A stretch of DNA of 64,000 nucleotides, taken from Brevundimonas sp. Its GTDB lineage: Bacteria > Pseudomonadota > Alphaproteobacteria > Caulobacterales > Caulobacteraceae. The stretch is taken from assembly GCF_013912065.1 (NCBI RefSeq), contig NZ_JACESA010000005.1:1-64000 (forward strand), written 5' to 3'. This document shows, piece after piece, positions 36,765-45,906 of the stretch (the first letter of the stretch is position 1; each line of letters starts with the position of its first letter). The translations under genes and the position numbers were made by a program. The notes beneath the pieces are model-generated. The model saw only the letters and a program-made list of their open reading frames with translations, was not told where the DNA came from and did not search any database.

Positions 36765-38921
36765 TCAGTTTCCGGTCGGCGGCAGGGGCGCGGTCTCGAC
36801 CGGGGCCACGGGCGCCGTGACGCCGGTCGGCGCGATCACCAGGGGTTGGCCCGTCGCCGGGGCGGCCGGCGCCTGGGTCCGCATGTAGTCGCGCACCAGG
36901 GCGTCCAGACTGGGTTCGCGATCCGGCTGCACCGCCTGCTGCTGGTCGCGCATATAGCCCCAGCGGTCGGCGGCCAGGCCCTGGGCCTCTTCGCGGGTGC
37001 GGATGATGGTGGGACGCAGGAAGACCATCAGATTGGTGCGGCCGCGCTGGCGGCTGTTCGAGCGGAACAGGGCGCCGACGCCGGGGATGTCGCCCAGGCC
37101 GGGGATCTTGTCCGTCTGGATGATGTCGTTCTGGTCCAGCAACCCCCCGGCGACCGCGATGTCGCCGTCGTCGACCACCAGGGTCGTCTGCAGCTCCCGC
37201 TTGTCCAGCACCAGGTCCGTGGCGCTGCTGGTCAGCCCGCCGTTGATGGCCGAAACCTCCTGGCGCAGCGTCAGGGTGATGGAGCCCCCGGCGTTGATCT
37301 GGGGCTTGACCGTCAGCCGCACGCCGATGTCCTTGCGGTCTGTCGTGGTGAACGGGTTGGAATTGCCGTCCAGTAGGGTCTGGCCCGTGGTGATCGGCAC
37401 CTCCTGTCCGACCAGGAAGGTGGCCTCTTCGTTGTCCAGCGTCATGATCGACGGCGTCTGGAGCAGGTTGGACCCCGCGTCGGTCTTGGCCGCATTGATG
37501 ATGAAGCCGAACAGGCCGTCGCCGACCTCGAACCCGCCGCCGCCGACAAAGCCGTTGGCGCCCACCAGGCTGTTCAAGGCCAGGTTCTGCAACTGTTCGC
37601 GCAGCGGGTCGTCCTCGTCCAGCTGCCCCGCATAGGCGCCGCCGGCGATATTCACCAGAGGCGTCGCACTGTTGGTATAATTGGTCAGGCCCACGCCGTT
37701 CTCGCCGCCGTAAAGCCACTGGACCCCCAGTTCGCGCACGGCGTTGTCGCTCAGTTCGACGACGATGGCCTCGATCAACACCTGCTGGCGGCGCACGTCC
37801 AGCCGACGGATGACATCGGCCAGGGTCCGCTGCATGTCGGCCGGGCCGGCGATGACCAGGGCGTTGGCGCCGGGGAAGCGGGCGATGGTGGCGCGCTGTC
37901 CGGTGGCGGTGACGGTGGACGACCCTATGGCGCCGCCGTCCGTGTCTCCGCCGCCCAGGCTCGAGGCGGTGCGCGACAGGCCGCTGGACGCACCGGCCGT
38001 CGAACCGGTCTGGGCGGTCCGCAAGGATTGGCTCGCGTTCGTCGAGGTCGTGACCGGCTGGCCCACCACCTGTTGCAGCACCGGCAGCAGCTGTTCGGCG
38101 TTGGCGTGTTCCAGGAAGACGACATTGACGTCCTGGTTCGCCCGCGAACGGCCGTCCAGATCGTGGATCAGCCCCCGCACGCGGGCCAGGGCCTGGCCGT
38201 CGCCGCGCAGGACGATGGAGTTGGAGCTCTCGACCGGCGTGACGGTGACCATCCCCTGCCCGCCGCCGCCCGGCGTCGCCATGACCTGTTGCAGCACACC
38301 GGCGATCTCGCGCGCCGAGGCGTTTTCCAGGGCCACGACCTCGTAGCTCGAGCGATCGACGTCGATACGGGCGATCAAGGCGCGAATACGGGCCAGATTG
38401 TCGGCGAAATCCGCGACGACCACGCTGTTGGCGCCGGGATTGGCCAGAACCTGGCCCTGGGCGCCGACCAGGGGGCGGATGGTCTCGGCGGCCGAGGCGG
38501 CCTCGATGTTGCGCAGCTGGAAGACTTCGGTCGAGAACCGTTCGACGCCGACGGTCGATGGGCCCTGGGCGGCGCCCTGGGCCGGGCTGATGCGATAGGC
38601 GCCCGACTGGGTCGGCGTCACCACCAGGCCATTGGCGCGCAGGGTCGACAGGAAGACCTCGAACAGCTGGGCGCGGCCCAGCGGCCGGTCGCTGGTCACC
38701 GTCACCGTGCCGGTCACGGCCGGATCGACGATGAAGGTGCGGCCGGTGGTCCGGGCCACGTCCTGGATGAAGGCGCGAATATCGGCGCCCTGGACGTTCA
38801 GGGTCTGGCGGGCTTCCTGGGCCAGAACCGGTGCGGCGGACAACGGCCCCTGCAGGGCCAGGACGGCGGCGAGGGCCCCGACGCCGGAACGCAGCAGGCG
38901 GTGGCGCGGAGAGGCGGTCAT
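36765..38921 (-). CDS. gspD: Type II secretion outer membrane secretin GspD
   Basis: GspD forms the outer-membrane channel. A signal peptide (to VLAQ at about residue 34) is followed by N0 (DIRAFIQDVARTTGRTFIVDP), three further N domains and the secretin core with VPITTGQ and the closing NLMVFLRPTIIR segment. A Ser/Gly-rich insert of about 50 residues (about 290-340) lies within N3. The C-terminus is a Pro-rich tail with no obvious S domain. It overlaps gspC by four bases. Confidence 0.96.
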   Translation of the reverse strand: MTASPRHRLLRSGVGALAAVLALQGPLSAAPVLAQEARQTLNVQGADIRAFIQDVARTTGRTFIVDPAVTGTVTVTSDRPLGRAQLFEVFLSTLRANGLVVTPTQSGAYRISPAQGAAQGPSTVGVERFSTEVFQLRNIEAASAAETIRPLVGAQGQVLANPGANSVVVADFADNLARIRALIARIDVDRSSYEVVALENASAREIAGVLQQVMATPGGGGQGMVTVTPVESSNSIVLRGDGQALARVRGLIHDLDGRSRANQDVNVVFLEHANAEQLLPVLQQVVGQPVTTSTNASQSLRTAQTGSTAGASSGLSRTASSLGGGDTDGGAIGSSTVTATGQRATIARFPGANALVIAGPADMQRTLADVIRRLDVRRQQVLIEAIVVELSDNAVRELGVQWLYGGENGVGLTNYTNSATPLVNIAGGAYAGQLDEDDPLREQLQNLALNSLVGANGFVGGGGFEVGDGLFGFIINAAKTDAGSNLLQTPSIMTLDNEEATFLVGQEVPITTGQTLLDGNSNPFTTTDRKDIGVRLTVKPQINAGGSITLTLRQEVSAINGGLTSSATDLVLDKRELQTTLVVDDGDIAVAGGLLDQNDIIQTDKIPGLGDIPGVGALFRSNSRQRGRTNLMVFLRPTIIRTREEAQGLAADRWGYMRDQQQAVQPDREPSLDALVRDYMRTQAPAAPATGQPLVIAPTGVTAPVAPVETAPLPPTGN

Positions 38922-39760
38922 GGGCGCGTCCTTATCGTGGTGGTGCGCGTCTCGCCCGCGCGTTCATACTGGATTTCGGCGGACGGGGCGCTGGCCAGCT
39001 GGCCGCGCAGGGCGCCGATCGCTTGCGGGCTGTTCAGCGCCACGCCGTTGACCGACAGAATGACGTCGCCGGCCTGCAGACCGGCGCTGCGCAGCTCCGA
39101 CGCATTGCCCGCCGAGGAGACGGTGAAACCGTTGACGCCCAGGCCCTGGAGGCGCGGACGCAGCGAGGCCTGGGCCATCAGTCTTTGCGGATCGACTACG
39201 GCGCCCTGGCCCGTGGCGGTGGTCGGCGACGGGGTGACGACCTGGGGCGTCGAAGGCGGCGGCGGGGGCGCTGCGGCGCCGGCCGGCGCGTCCGCGAACT
39301 CCAGACGGCTCAGCGACTGGTCTCGGGCCAGGGTGACGAAGTCGGGTCCGACGCTCTGCAGGATCAGGCCGGGCTCGACCTCCTCGCCGACGCCGACCGA
39401 GATCTGGCGTCCGTCCGGCAGGCCTATGATGGCGGACCCGCCGCCCACGCCGCCCGCGCGGACGCCGAACAAACGCATCTGACTGGCTTCCGCGCCGGAG
39501 GCTCCGGCCAGGGCGCCGGGCGCGCCCGTACGGAAGAAGGCGTCGAAACGCGATAGAATGCTCAGGTCCACAGGGCCTGTCGGCGTCGCGACGGCGACCG
39601 CCTCAGTCTGGGGCCGAGGCCCGGCGAACAGCCAGACCAGCCGACCCGCCTGCACCAGCAGCAACAGAACCAGGACCCCTTCGAGGATCCGGCGCAGAGG
39701 GAGGCGTCGTATCGCCTGGGCCGAAGCCGGCAGGCTGAAATTGCGGAATGCAGCGATCAC
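38918..39760 (-). CDS. gspC: Type II secretion protein GspC
   Basis: GspC bridges the platform to the secretin. One membrane helix (ILEGVLVLLLLVQAGRLVWLF) is followed by the HR domain (MRLFGVRAGGVGGGSAIIGLPDG) and a C-terminal PDZ domain (GNASELRSAGLQAGDVILSVNGVAL). A Pro-rich linker separates them. The start is uncertain: GTG at 39760 gives a normal short cytoplasmic tail, while the frame is open to 39865. It is the first gene of the gsp operon. Confidence 0.9.
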   Translation of the reverse strand: MIAAFRNFSLPASAQAIRRLPLRRILEGVLVLLLLVQAGRLVWLFAGPRPQTEAVAVATPTGPVDLSILSRFDAFFRTGAPGALAGASGAEASQMRLFGVRAGGVGGGSAIIGLPDGRQISVGVGEEVEPGLILQSVGPDFVTLARDQSLSRLEFADAPAGAAAPPPPPSTPQVVTPSPTTATGQGAVVDPQRLMAQASLRPRLQGLGVNGFTVSSAGNASELRSAGLQAGDVILSVNGVALNSPQAIGALRGQLASAPSAEIQYERAGETRTTTIRTRP

Positions 39761-39893
39761 GACGCCATGCCCGTCCCGGCCCCGACGGCCATTGCGCGAT
39801 CTAGACGAACCGTCCGTATGCGGGCCGCACGGATGTGTGAAGACATGAAGAACATGTTGTGACACTTGCGCGCTATGCGGATCATTTATCTAG

Positions 39894-39930
39894 AACGAAA
39901 ACGACCGGGAGGCCAAGGGCCGCCCGGTCG
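39894..39930 (-). terminator. Intrinsic terminator after the TonB-dependent receptor gene
   Basis: CGACCGGG (39902-39909) pairs with CCCGGTCG (39923-39930), with a nested GGCC pair in the loop. On the minus strand the stem is followed by TTTTCGTT. It begins 25 bases after the receptor stop, so it should separate receptor transcription from the gsp operon downstream. Confidence 0.75.
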
Positions 39931-39954
39931 CGAAGTCGTCGCCTGTTTCTGAAA

Positions 39955-42597
39955 TCAGAAGCGGGCGGTCAGGCTGATCGAGGCGCTCTGACCCAGGTCA
40001 TAGTTGTTGACGCGGATCTTGTTGCCCAGTTCCTGATACTCGTCGAAGTCGGTGCCGAGCAGGTTCCGCAGTTCCAGGGCCATGCCCATGTCGCGGTTCA
40101 TGACGGTGAAGTCCTTCCGATAGACGAAGTCGAGGAAGACACCCGGTTCCTGGATGAAATCGGGTTCGCGGCTGGAGCCGTTGCCGGCCCCGCGCGCCGT
40201 GATGCGGTCGCTCACATAGTTGACGATGATCGTCGCTTGCGACCGGGCCGTGTCGTCTTCCCAGCCCAGTTGCAGGTTGGCGACATGCTCGGACTGGCCT
40301 TGCAGACGGCTGCCGTCCTGGATGAAGAAGGACGCCTGTTCCGGCGTACCGGCGCCGCCCAGCGTCAGGACGGTGTCGTCATCGCCGACTTCGACCTCGG
40401 AGTCCGAGTAGGTGTAGTTGGCCTGCACCAGCCAACGCTTGTTGGAGATGAAGGACATGCTCTGGTCGGGGAACTCGAAATACTTCTTCACCTCGACCTC
40501 GGCGCCCATGATGGTGGCCTTGGGCGCGTTCAGGAAGGATTGCTGACGCTGGTTGCCGACATCGACGATGACGGCTTCCACCGGCTTGTCCAGGTCCTTG
40601 TAGAAGACGCCGGCGGTGATGAACTGCTGGCGAGCGAAGTACCATTCGTACCGCGCGTCGAGGTTCAGCAGTTCGGTGTCGACCAGATAGGGGTTGCCGA
40701 TGAAGATGCGGTCGCTTTCCGGATCCGTATAGGCCTGAGGGGCCAGTTCACGGAACTGGGGACGACCGATTGTCTTGGATGCGCCGAACCGCAGTTGCTG
40801 ATCCTCGGCGAAGTTCCAGGTCGCCGTGAACGACGGCAGCCAGTACTGTTCGTCGATCTCGGTCGCCTCGTAAGGTGCGGCGCCGCCGAACAGGTCGCGC
40901 GGCGTGACGCTCTGTTGACCGTCTTCGAAACGAACGCCGACCGTGGTGCGAACCAGCGGGATGATTTCCGCATCGACCATGGCGTATGCGGCGTTGACCT
41001 GAAGCTCGGCGTCATAGGCGTTGGCGCCGTTGGTGCCGGCGATCTCGCGCAACTGAAGCGTCGTCGGATTGATGTTGTAATCCGAGAACAGATAGTCGAT
41101 GCGCGAATGACGCTGGCTGTCCGTCAGGCCGTTGACGGCCTCGAACTGCAGGTCGTGGCGCGAAGCATCGCGGTTGTTGTCGAACGAAGCCACGCCGGCG
41201 CTGATGATGGCTTCCCGGGCCGACGAGAGCGGCAGGGTGTAGGCCACGTCCAGGCCGCCGGAGACGATGTCGTCGTCCAGTTCGCTGAACGAGATCAGAT
41301 TGCCCTGGACGTTGTGGATATATTCGCCGTCCGCATCCACGCCATACTGGAAGCGCGATTCATACGGCGCGTCACGCGAGGTCTTGGCATAGGCGGCTCG
41401 CCAGTCGATTTCGAGCGCACCGTCCATGAACTGATGTTCGCCGGCCAGCTGGCTGCTGAACAGTTGGCGCACGTACCATTCGGTGTAGTCGTTGCGGATC
41501 ACGCTGCCGCCGGCGTCGAAGTCAGGCCCCGCGACCGTCCGGGCCCGCTTGGTGGTGTTGCGGACGTAGAAGTTGGTCCACTTGACCTCATGGTCGGCGT
41601 TCGACAGCGACAGACCGCCGAGGAAGTTCAGGCGGATGTCGTTCTGGTTCGATTCCACGTCGTAGGTGGAGACGGGCACCAGGACGTCGCCCTGGAACTG
41701 ACCTTCTTCCTGGACGCCGCGACGGGCGCGCCAGCTGTTGTCATAGCCCGCGACCGCGACCAGGCCCAGGGTGCCGAACCCCGTGTCCTGCGAGAAGCCG
41801 CCGGCCAGTTCCAGACCACCGTCGATCGGGGTCTTTTCACTCTGCAGCAGGCGCAACGGCGCATTGACCAGAGACTGACCCATGGTCTGGAGTTGGTCCG
41901 CAGTGAAGTTGGCGCTGTTGATCTGCTTGCCTTGGTCAAAGGCGATGCGGACTGCGCCCGGAACTTCGCGCGTGTCGTCGTCGAAACCGGTGAAGTCGGT
42001 GCGCGATCCGTAATAGATCAGGCTTTCCTTGCCGGTCGACTCGGTGTTGCCGCCCAGCGAAAGCTTCATGTTGAAGAAGGGCTGGTTCGGAGCGTCGATC
42101 GTGTGCAGATCGATCACGCCGCCGCCGAATTCGCCGGGGAAATCGGCCGAATAGGTCTTCTGAACCGTCACGCCTTCCAGGATGCTGGAGGGGAAGAGGT
42201 CCAGGGGAACGACGCGCTGCAGCGGCTCGGGGCTGGGCAGGGGCGAGCCGTTCAGAAGGGCCGAGGAATAGCGCTCGCCCAAGCCGCGAACATAGATGAA
42301 CCGTCCTTCGACGATCGACAGGCCGGTGACGCGGGTCAGGGCGGCGGCGGCGTTGCTGTCGCCGGTGCGCTCCAGATCCTCGGAGGTCAGGAAGGCCGCG
42401 ACCTCGGAGCTCTCGCGGTTGGGTTCGGGAATATAGCGGCCCAAGACGACGATTTCGCCGACGTCCGCAGGCTGTTCCTCGACCTGTTCGGCCGGGGTTT
42501 GCGCCGTCGGCGCGGTCTGGGCGAACGCCAGGTTCGGCGCAATCAGCGCGCTGCTGGCGAGAAGGACCCCGCTCAGGGTCAGAGTAAGTCTATTCAT
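39955..42597 (-). CDS. TonB-dependent receptor of the T2SS-linked type
   Basis: This 880-residue outer-membrane receptor has a signal peptide (to about residue 26), a plug with RGLGERYSSALLNGSPLPSPEP and FGGGVIDLHT, and a barrel ending in an aromatic residue (SLTARF). The plug differs clearly from the receptor at 19613. The gene lies directly downstream of a beta-helix lipoprotein gene and upstream of the gsp operon, all on one strand. I infer a surface receptor that works with that lipoprotein; the ligand is unknown. Confidence 0.92.
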   Translation of the reverse strand: MNRLTLTLSGVLLASSALIAPNLAFAQTAPTAQTPAEQVEEQPADVGEIVVLGRYIPEPNRESSEVAAFLTSEDLERTGDSNAAAALTRVTGLSIVEGRFIYVRGLGERYSSALLNGSPLPSPEPLQRVVPLDLFPSSILEGVTVQKTYSADFPGEFGGGVIDLHTIDAPNQPFFNMKLSLGGNTESTGKESLIYYGSRTDFTGFDDDTREVPGAVRIAFDQGKQINSANFTADQLQTMGQSLVNAPLRLLQSEKTPIDGGLELAGGFSQDTGFGTLGLVAVAGYDNSWRARRGVQEEGQFQGDVLVPVSTYDVESNQNDIRLNFLGGLSLSNADHEVKWTNFYVRNTTKRARTVAGPDFDAGGSVIRNDYTEWYVRQLFSSQLAGEHQFMDGALEIDWRAAYAKTSRDAPYESRFQYGVDADGEYIHNVQGNLISFSELDDDIVSGGLDVAYTLPLSSAREAIISAGVASFDNNRDASRHDLQFEAVNGLTDSQRHSRIDYLFSDYNINPTTLQLREIAGTNGANAYDAELQVNAAYAMVDAEIIPLVRTTVGVRFEDGQQSVTPRDLFGGAAPYEATEIDEQYWLPSFTATWNFAEDQQLRFGASKTIGRPQFRELAPQAYTDPESDRIFIGNPYLVDTELLNLDARYEWYFARQQFITAGVFYKDLDKPVEAVIVDVGNQRQQSFLNAPKATIMGAEVEVKKYFEFPDQSMSFISNKRWLVQANYTYSDSEVEVGDDDTVLTLGGAGTPEQASFFIQDGSRLQGQSEHVANLQLGWEDDTARSQATIIVNYVSDRITARGAGNGSSREPDFIQEPGVFLDFVYRKDFTVMNRDMGMALELRNLLGTDFDEYQELGNKIRVNNYDLGQSASISLTARF

Positions 42598-42633
42598 GGT
42601 CTGCGCCTTGAAGGGGTCAGGAAACGCGAAGAA

Positions 42634-42661
42634 CCGGCGGCGACCTCATGGTCGCCGCCGG
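42634..42661 (-). terminator. Strong hairpin between lipoprotein and receptor genes (attenuator or mRNA stabiliser)
   Basis: CCGGCGGCGACC (42634-42645) and GGTCGCCGCCGG (42650-42661) form a perfect 12-base stem with a four-base loop, starting 12 bases after the lipoprotein stop. No run of T follows on the minus strand (TTCTTCGCG), so it may be a partial terminator or a 3' stabilising stem that raises lipoprotein output over receptor output. Confidence 0.6.
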
Positions 42662-42672
42662 CGCAGTCATCG

Positions 42673-44199
42673 TCAGCAGGTGGAGCCGGCGGTCAGGCCG
42701 CAGGTCCAGCCCTGCCACCAGGTGTCGGACGCATTCTGGACGGCGCCGATGTAGGTGGTGTTGGTGAAGAACGAATAGACCGAGTTCGCGTTGACCGGGG
42801 TCACGGCGTTTTCGTTCGCGCCGTTGATGAAGGCCAGGTTCTGGTTGGTGATCGTCGTGCCCGTGGCCGGAGCGGTCAGGGTCGAGGTTCCCGCCGCCGT
42901 GACATTGGTGTTGCGGGCATTGGTGAACACCGCCGTCGAGCGAGCGACGTTGGCAGGACGGTAGGAGATCGCGCAGGACATGAAGATCGAACGCAGCGAC
43001 GGCGTCGAACCGCTGTCGAAGCTCGTCTGCGTGTCGGCGTCGGCGATGTCGAAGCAGCCGGCGAGCGAACCCGCTGTCGCGGTGGCGACGATGTTGATCA
43101 GGTTCGGGTTGGTGCCGGTGTCGAAGTGCATGACCGTGTGGGCGTCGGTCGGCGAGTTACGGCCGACCAGGGTCCAGTTGGCGATCTTCGGCTGCGACAG
43201 GTAGCGCGTGGCATAGGGGGTCCCGGCCGGAGCGGACGAGAACTCGAAGCCGGCCGAACGGCTGGTGGCGTTCGGAGCGCGCTGGGTCACGATGCCGAAC
43301 TGGGCGCCGCCGCGCCAGCCGGTGTCGGTGTCCAGGCCGTCGTCGTCGGCGCCGTTGATGACGATGTACTTCAGGTTGGCGTTGCCGCCGAAGATTTCGA
43401 TGCCGTCGTCCGAGCTGTTGTACGACTGGATATATTCCAGGGTCGTGCCCGAGCCGACGCCGGCCAGGGTCAGGGCCTGAAGCTCGTTGCCGGTCGAGAT
43501 TTCAAAGCCTGAGTATTTGATCTGGACATAGCGGATGCGGCCGGAGTTGTCGGTCGCCGTATTGCCGCCGAAGAAGGCGTTGGTGCCTTCGACCTGGCCG
43601 GTGCAGGTGACCGGGGCGGTCAGCTGGCAGTTGGCCTGGGGCGCGCGGCCCGCGAGGACGATCCCGCCCCACTGACCTTGCGAGTTCAGCGTGGTCGTGC
43701 CTTCGACGTCCTGACGGCTGGTGAAGATGATCGGGTTGGTCGCCGTGCCTTCGGCGTAGATTTGCGAGCCACGGTTAACCAGCAGATAGTCGCCGCCGCT
43801 CGAGGCGAAGATCTTGACGCCCGGCTCGACGGTCAGGATGCCCTGCGTCCCGGTCGTCGAGGCCGGATCGATGCCGCGGTCGGTGCCGACTTCGGTACGG
43901 CCGCTGATCGAGTAGATGGTGCCGGCGCGAACGGCCAGGGTCAGGTTGCCCAGAACCTGTTGCGGCAGCTGGCAGACGCGCAGGGTGTTGTTGGCGATGG
44001 TGCCTACGTTCGACAGACCCGTCGGGCAATCCGTGGCGGGGGTGCCGGGCGTGGGCGTGGTGGGCGTGGTCGGCGTCGTCGGCGTGGTGCCGCCGAAATC
44101 GCCCTCGCCGGGAGAAGCCACCTCGGCGGAGCCGCAGGCGGCGAGCGCGAGGGCGCTGGCCGCCGTCACGAGAAGGGTCTTGATCTGAAGGCCGGTCAT
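42673..44199 (-). CDS. Predicted surface lipoprotein with right-handed beta-helix
   Basis: A lipoprotein signal with lipobox cysteine C22 (LALAAC) is followed by a Thr/Pro linker (TTPTTPTTPT) and a long repetitive domain with short turns such as GTTLEYIQSYNSSDDGIEIFGGNANLKY, typical of parallel beta-helices. Cysteine pairs occur near both ends, including the C-terminal STC. The ATG at 44199 has GGTGGA upstream; ATG at 44202 is equally possible. Placement next to the receptor and gsp genes makes it a candidate T2SS substrate exposed on the surface. No catalytic motif is recognised. Confidence 0.85.
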   Translation of the reverse strand: MTGLQIKTLLVTAASALALAACGSAEVASPGEGDFGGTTPTTPTTPTTPTPGTPATDCPTGLSNVGTIANNTLRVCQLPQQVLGNLTLAVRAGTIYSISGRTEVGTDRGIDPASTTGTQGILTVEPGVKIFASSGGDYLLVNRGSQIYAEGTATNPIIFTSRQDVEGTTTLNSQGQWGGIVLAGRAPQANCQLTAPVTCTGQVEGTNAFFGGNTATDNSGRIRYVQIKYSGFEISTGNELQALTLAGVGSGTTLEYIQSYNSSDDGIEIFGGNANLKYIVINGADDDGLDTDTGWRGGAQFGIVTQRAPNATSRSAGFEFSSAPAGTPYATRYLSQPKIANWTLVGRNSPTDAHTVMHFDTGTNPNLINIVATATAGSLAGCFDIADADTQTSFDSGSTPSLRSIFMSCAISYRPANVARSTAVFTNARNTNVTAAGTSTLTAPATGTTITNQNLAFINGANENAVTPVNANSVYSFFTNTTYIGAVQNASDTWWQGWTCGLTAGSTC

Positions 44200-44355
44200 C
44201 ATCAGTCCACCATGTCTGGTCAAAGAGCTACGACAGGGGACGCCCGAGCCCATGCCCGGCCGCTAAGACGTGATCGTCCCTCCTGCCCGGCTGCATTCAT
44301 TAGGGAAGCCGTGTGACGGTGCATGCGCCTGGACATGAAGGTTAGGCGGAGCTTT

Positions 44356-44388
44356 TACGTAGCTAACGTTTCCGTTGCGCAACGTTTC
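44356..44388 (-). promoter_or_regulatory. Promoter and operator candidate upstream of the lipoprotein gene
   Basis: On the minus strand TTGCGCA and GCTACGTA are separated by 12 bases, close to the Caulobacter housekeeping pattern TTGACGS-N(10-14)-GCTANAWC. The -35 lies in the perfect palindrome CGTTGCGCAACG (44373-44384), and AACGTTTC occurs twice (44365 and 44381), 16 bases apart. This fits a regulated promoter about 150 bases before the lipoprotein start. Confidence 0.42.
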
Positions 44389-44418
44389 GTCTGTCATCTG
44401 ACTATCTCGACATCCGCC

Positions 44419-45075
44419 CTAGTGGACGCCTTCCCGTGTCAGGACGGCTGGAACTGTCCGCGCCAGCAGAACCAGATAGGTCCGGACGGTCAGGTTTCGC
44501 ACCAGCCAGACGTCCATGGCGACGCGGCGCGGATAGGGGATGTCGTTCCGTCCCGACACCTGCCAGAGCCCGGTCAGCCCCGGCCGAACGGCGCGATATG
44601 CGGCGAAATGACGGCCGTAGAGCGCGATCTCGTCCTCGACGATCGGGCGCGGCCCGACCAGCGACATGTCGCCCTTCAGGACATTTATGAGCTGCGGCAG
44701 TTCATCGAGACTGGAGAGGCGAAGGAAACGTCCGAGACGGGTCACGCGCGGATCCTGACGCAGCTTGCGCCGCTCGATCCACTCTTGATCGATCAGTTCC
44801 GGCAATCGGGCCTGGGCGTCGACGGTCATGGATCTGAATTTCAGACAGGCGAACGGTCGCCCGCCCCTCCCGACCCTTTCATGGCGAAACAGAGACGGCC
44901 CACCGTCCTGAAGCTTCACCGCCACGGCGATCATGAGAAGGGTTGGAAAGAAGAAGATCAGGCCGCCGAGCGCGACGACCACGTCCATAAACCGAATAAG
45001 CCCGCCCGTGATCGACGCCGCCTGAGCCTGCCCGTCACTGCCCGTGCGATGCAGCACAGCCGCCACAGTCGTCAT
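44419..45075 (-). CDS. Undecaprenyl-phosphate sugar phosphotransferase (bacterial sugar transferase)
   Basis: This is a monotopic phosphoglycosyl transferase that starts polysaccharide synthesis by moving a sugar phosphate to undecaprenyl phosphate. The re-entrant helix region is [25 protein letters not shown], and the catalytic core shows [30 protein letters not shown] and [13 protein letters not shown]. At 218 residues it is the minimal form without the CoA-binding-like extension. Holdfast or exopolysaccharide synthesis (HfsE/PssY type) is likely in this group of bacteria, but no other glycan genes are near. Confidence 0.92.
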   Translation of the reverse strand: MTTVAAVLHRTGSDGQAQAASITGGLIRFMDVVVALGGLIFFFPTLLMIAVAVKLQDGGPSLFRHERVGRGGRPFACLKFRSMTVDAQARLPELIDQEWIERRKLRQDPRVTRLGRFLRLSSLDELPQLINVLKGDMSLVGPRPIVEDEIALYGRHFAAYRAVRPGLTGLWQVSGRNDIPYPRRVAMDVWLVRNLTVRTYLVLLARTVPAVLTREGVH

Positions 45076-45201
45076 GTCTCGCCCCCCGACAAGGCGGACT
45101 ATCTGTTAAGGTTGTAAAATAATCAACCCAAAGGCGCAGGCCGGTGTGAATGCGGTTTTGAACGCGGTTGACCAGGAGCTTCACCTATCATAGGTTGCAT
45201 A

Positions 45202-45378
45202 GTGACCTCTAATGACCGCAAAACGCGCCGCCATCCCGCCCTGCGGCTGATCGAGAAGACACCGGCCGAACCCCGATGGTCCGGCCGTCGGTCGGTGCTG
45301 GCGAGCGTCGGACTGGGGGCGGTCCTGTGGGTGATCGTGGCGGGGGCGGCGTGGCTGGCCGCACGGGCCCTGGGCTGA
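45202..45378 (+). CDS. Small single-span membrane protein, 58 residues
   Basis: A GTG-started frame encodes a basic N-terminus (TSNDRKTRRHPALRL) and one membrane helix (VLASVGLGAVLWVIVAGAAWL). Codon use is GC-rich at third positions as in real genes here. It lies in the 300-base gap between a sugar transferase and a lipoprotein gene, ending directly before the convergent lipoprotein stop (TGA then TCA). The ribosome site is weak and no family is recognised, so it is probable rather than certain. Confidence 0.5.
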   Translation: MTSNDRKTRRHPALRLIEKTPAEPRWSGRRSVLASVGLGAVLWVIVAGAAWLAARALG

Positions 45379-45906
45379 TCAGTCGCCGTTCCACCAGCCC
45401 AGGCTGAAGGGGATACGCTCGCCCCTCACGGTCACGGCGCCGGTGATCACCGGCGTCCGATCCCCGAGATTGCGGCGAGCGGTGGCCAGGGCGCCCTGGT
45501 CGATGCGGGCGTCCAGCGTCGCGTCCTCGCTCTCGGAACTCCCCGTGGCCGGCCCGGCGACCAGATGCAGGCTGTCGTCGGTCAGGTCATAGGCGCGCGG
45601 CGTCAGCTGAATCCGGCCCTCCGGTCCCGACACGACGAGGATCAACGGTGCGGCGTCGCGGCGTCCAGCCTCCCAGGCGTCGAACGCCTCGGCCTGACCG
45701 ATAAACAGGCTTTCGACCCGCCAGGCCCCGGAGGTTTCGGCGACCGGTCGATAGTCCCCGGAAACGTCGCCGCTCAGCCGATGACGGAAGCGGGCCTCGG
45801 CGGCAGGCTGCGTCTGGGACGGAGCCGGCCCCTTCGATGCCTCGCGTCGTTCACACGCGGCCAGGGCGGCCAGACAGATCAGGGCCGGGATCAGAAACCG
45901 GCGCAT
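45379..45906 (-). CDS. Small lipoprotein of unknown function
   Basis: A lipoprotein signal with C18 (LAALAAC) is followed by a 150-residue domain rich in strands (RHRLSGDVSGDYRP, ITGAVTVRGERIPFSLGWW). No named family is recognised. The ATG overlaps the stop of the upstream M28 peptidase gene (ATGA), so the two are translationally coupled and may work together at the outer membrane. Confidence 0.78.
   Translation of the reverse strand: MRRFLIPALICLAALAACERREASKGPAPSQTQPAAEARFRHRLSGDVSGDYRPVAETSGAWRVESLFIGQAEAFDAWEAGRRDAAPLILVVSGPEGRIQLTPRAYDLTDDSLHLVAGPATGSSESEDATLDARIDQGALATARRNLGDRTPVITGAVTVRGERIPFSLGWWNGD

Noticed and set aside
39859-43512. A 1217-residue open frame on the plus strand
   Set aside because: It is antisense to the TonB receptor and lipoprotein genes, a typical high-GC shadow with no domain and no ribosome site.
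44391-44408. Pho-box-like CTGTCAT followed after four bases by CTATCTC
   Set aside because: Only the first half matches and the orientation is opposite to the downstream gene, so it is too weak to claim.
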